From positions 558,001-622,000 of the forward strand of contig CANJKZ010000114.1 of NCBI GenBank assembly GCA_947471745.1: a stretch of DNA of 64,000 nucleotides. Direction: 5' to 3'. Each line of letters starts with the position of its first letter. Within the stretch, counting starts at the first letter, position 1. The stretch comes from Closterium sp. Naga37s-1. Taxonomy: Eukaryota; Streptophyta; Zygnematophyceae; Desmidiales; Closteriaceae. The translations under genes were made by a program, and so were the position numbers. Below are positions 62,160-64,000 of this stretch, piece after piece. The notes beneath the pieces are model-generated. The model ran no database searches. It saw only the letters and a program-made list of their open reading frames with translations, and was not told where the DNA came from.

Positions 62160-63735
62160 TCGTTACGGGTTGGGCCATGACGCTTGTATATAACATTATC
62201 CTACATTTGTGGCTATGGTACAGTTTCCTCGTAATAAAGAAGGCATCGAAAAAAATCTGATGTTACAGTGGTTACAATGGCCCGCTTGGGTAGGAAGGAG
62301 CAAGCTCTGGTTCTCATCCCAGTTTGACAACATGCTGCTTTTGGTAGACGAGGGACAACAAGAGGCGGGCAAGTGATACACCTTTGCTTTTTACGAGTTC
62401 ATAGTGTATAACTGTACCGGTATTTGCTTCAACCGGCTCGGCATATCCCTCCTGGGTTACCTTGTCAATAGGGATGTGTTGCACAGGAACCAGATAGCGG
62501 TGCCTTCCGGTGCTACCCAGACCATGCAAAAACCATGGGGAGGGAAACGACCTAGGGTGGAGAACCCTGCTTGATACAACTACGGTATGCTGGATACCGT
62601 ATTTAAGTTGGGTAGAACGAGGGATGCAATATGAGTCATATGGTAACGAATTTCATACAGCATCAATCCAAATTATCGAAATAGTAAAGAGTACTACATT
62701 AAAACACCATATAGATCATACCACAGTGCAAGCATACCTACACTACAGTAAACAATCACATAGAATAAAGCAAGCATAGCAGTCTATAGCTACAAATGCA
62801 AATAAAGCAGTACTGAATCTGAGCTGTTTAGAATGTAACGGAAATAGAGAATTAAGCAGGAAAGCATGAACCAAATCAAAACCAAATCGAATCTGAACAA
62901 GAACAACTCGGAGAGAATACCAGGCGGCTGCGGCTGCTGCTGCTGCTGTCGCTGCTGCTGCTGCTGGCGTTGCCTTACGTCTAGATTCTCTGCATCAGGT
63001 GTTAGCAGCTGCTTGCTTGTAGCGTACAGTCAGCGCCTCACACCAAGTGGCAAGATCTCTTAACCAGGTTGCCACCCAATGTCTGCTGCCGCCATTGGAG
63101 GCTGGAAGTTGAGACCCCCCCGTGTCTCAGAAGTTGAAGCTTAGTATCACAGCAGTTGAAACACCATGTCTCAGAAGGAAGATGGAACCCATCAGAAGGT
63201 TGGTAAGGCCTGGTCGGTAAAACAGGAGCTCAGGAGGAGGACCAGAGACACCTTGTAAGCAGCAGGTGGAGGCACGGCTTGCTCTCTAAGTTAGGAGGTA
63301 GGTGTTAGGCAGATTCAAGCTGCAAAAACAGCTGGTGAAGAAGACCCTTTCGGAGCCACTGGGAAGGTGACTGTGGAGTCGACTTTAAAGCCACCTCTAT
63401 AAGAGCAGTGACCATTCTGAGCCAGTGGTGAGGACTCAGGACATCGGGTAGGGGTAGGTGTTAGCTTGACCGCAGCTGTGGTTGGTTGGTTGGCGGGGCA
63501 GCTCTTGCGCTGTCCACATGTCAGGCTGCGGTTGGTTGGTTGGCGGTGTAAATGAGCTGGACAGCTGCTGCTGTGCTGAATAGCTGCTGCTGCTGTTGGT
63601 TGTTGGGTGTAGCTGTGGTGATTCATGGGCGTTAGAAGTTAGCAGAGCAAGCATCATGCCTCCTTGCTGACTGACTGACTAAAGGTGCTCCATTCCTCTC
63701 CTCTCCCGTCCCCTCCCTTCCCCTCCCCTCCTCTT
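62160..63735. other. 3' flank of the protease gene, no supported gene
   Basis: Probable 3' UTR (an AATAAA occurs near 62233) followed by AT-rich sequence (62600-62900). A CTG-type microsatellite lies at about 62934-62972. A repeat GCTG(T/C)GGTTGGTTGGTTGGCGG occurs twice at 63474-63498 and 63527-63547. Open frames here are short and unrecognised. Confidence 0.5.
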
Positions 63736-64000
63736 TCCTCACATGCAGCAGTGGGCTACGGCACAGATGGGCTGTGGGAGAATGGGGCGGGGCAGGGGGT
63801 GGGGGAAGATGCAGGGGAGGAGGGGGGGTAGCATAAGCCTAGTTATGCCTGTAGCAGCAGTGGGATATGGCATGGACGGGCACAGCAAGTCAGACGGACA
63901 CATACCCCGCCCCACCGCATCAAACCGCACAAAAACTCACATGAACACCTTCAAAAGGCCTGGCTGCAGCTCCAGGACATGAAGGCCCTCCTGGTCCACT
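63736..64000 (+). other. Possible exon edge of a gene beyond the window
   Basis: Two similar segments, CAGTGGGCTACGGCACAGAT (63750) and CAGTGGGATATGGCATGGAC (63859), each follow a CAG that could be an acceptor and read A-V-G-Y-G-(T/M)-D-G. The last 80 bases are open in one frame (HLQKAWLQLQDMKALLV). The right edge of the window cuts whatever this is. Confidence 0.25.

Noticed and set aside
62314..62529. 71-codon minus-strand frame after the protease gene
   Set aside because: No recognisable motif, lies in the likely 3' flank, and its length is not unusual by chance.

Overview
This window is nuclear DNA of a eukaryote, most likely of the green-plant lineage. The evidence is an intron-rich plant-type (A1B, nepenthesin-like) aspartic protease gene, Ty1/copia retrotransposons primed by initiator tRNA-Met, a Ty3/gypsy relic, and hAT and pogo-like DNA transposons. 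The very high density of short tandem repeats, GC-rich coding sequence and short copia LTRs (about 124-143 bp) make a streptophyte alga such as a zygnematophyte my best guess; that is inference, not proof.

Layout. 1-330 is a 12-bp coding-like minisatellite. 700-1930 is a broken pogo/Tigger-type transposase, followed by a small copia remnant (element A, 1961-3555). 4773-12305 on the minus strand is one very large gene for a mostly disordered, low-complexity protein of about 2,429 residues in two exons; I cannot assign it a function. 12306-15100 is intergenic and partly AT-rich.

From about 15.1 kb to 51.75 kb lies a nested transposon block. The host is a decayed Ty3/gypsy element (15.1-15.8 kb, continuing at 39.1-41.3 kb). 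A hAT element (15824-39138, 8-bp target duplication CGTGGAAC) sits inside it. The hAT was hit by three copia elements: B (15865-22801), D (25470-32366) and E (33521-38966). E carries a non-autonomous LTR element F (33794-35710) inside it. The gypsy relic was also hit by copia H (41338-51752), whose LTR was split by the nearly complete copia G (41415-48813). Matching 5-bp target duplications were found for A, B, D, E, F and G, and a 4-of-5 match for H. LTR divergence agrees with the nesting order (F has no visible differences, G one; D, B and H have three or four).

53421-62159 on the plus strand is a membrane-anchored aspartic protease gene. I could join eleven exons in phase into an 898-residue protein with both catalytic motifs (DTGS, DSGS) and the conserved C-terminus. 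Its introns are full of tandem copies of the neighbouring exons and exon ends, including six copies of one 118-nt exon and seven copies, whole or partial, of another. The 3' end of the large gene shows the same kind of local duplication. This is the most unusual biology in the window. The last 1.8 kb holds no gene I can support.
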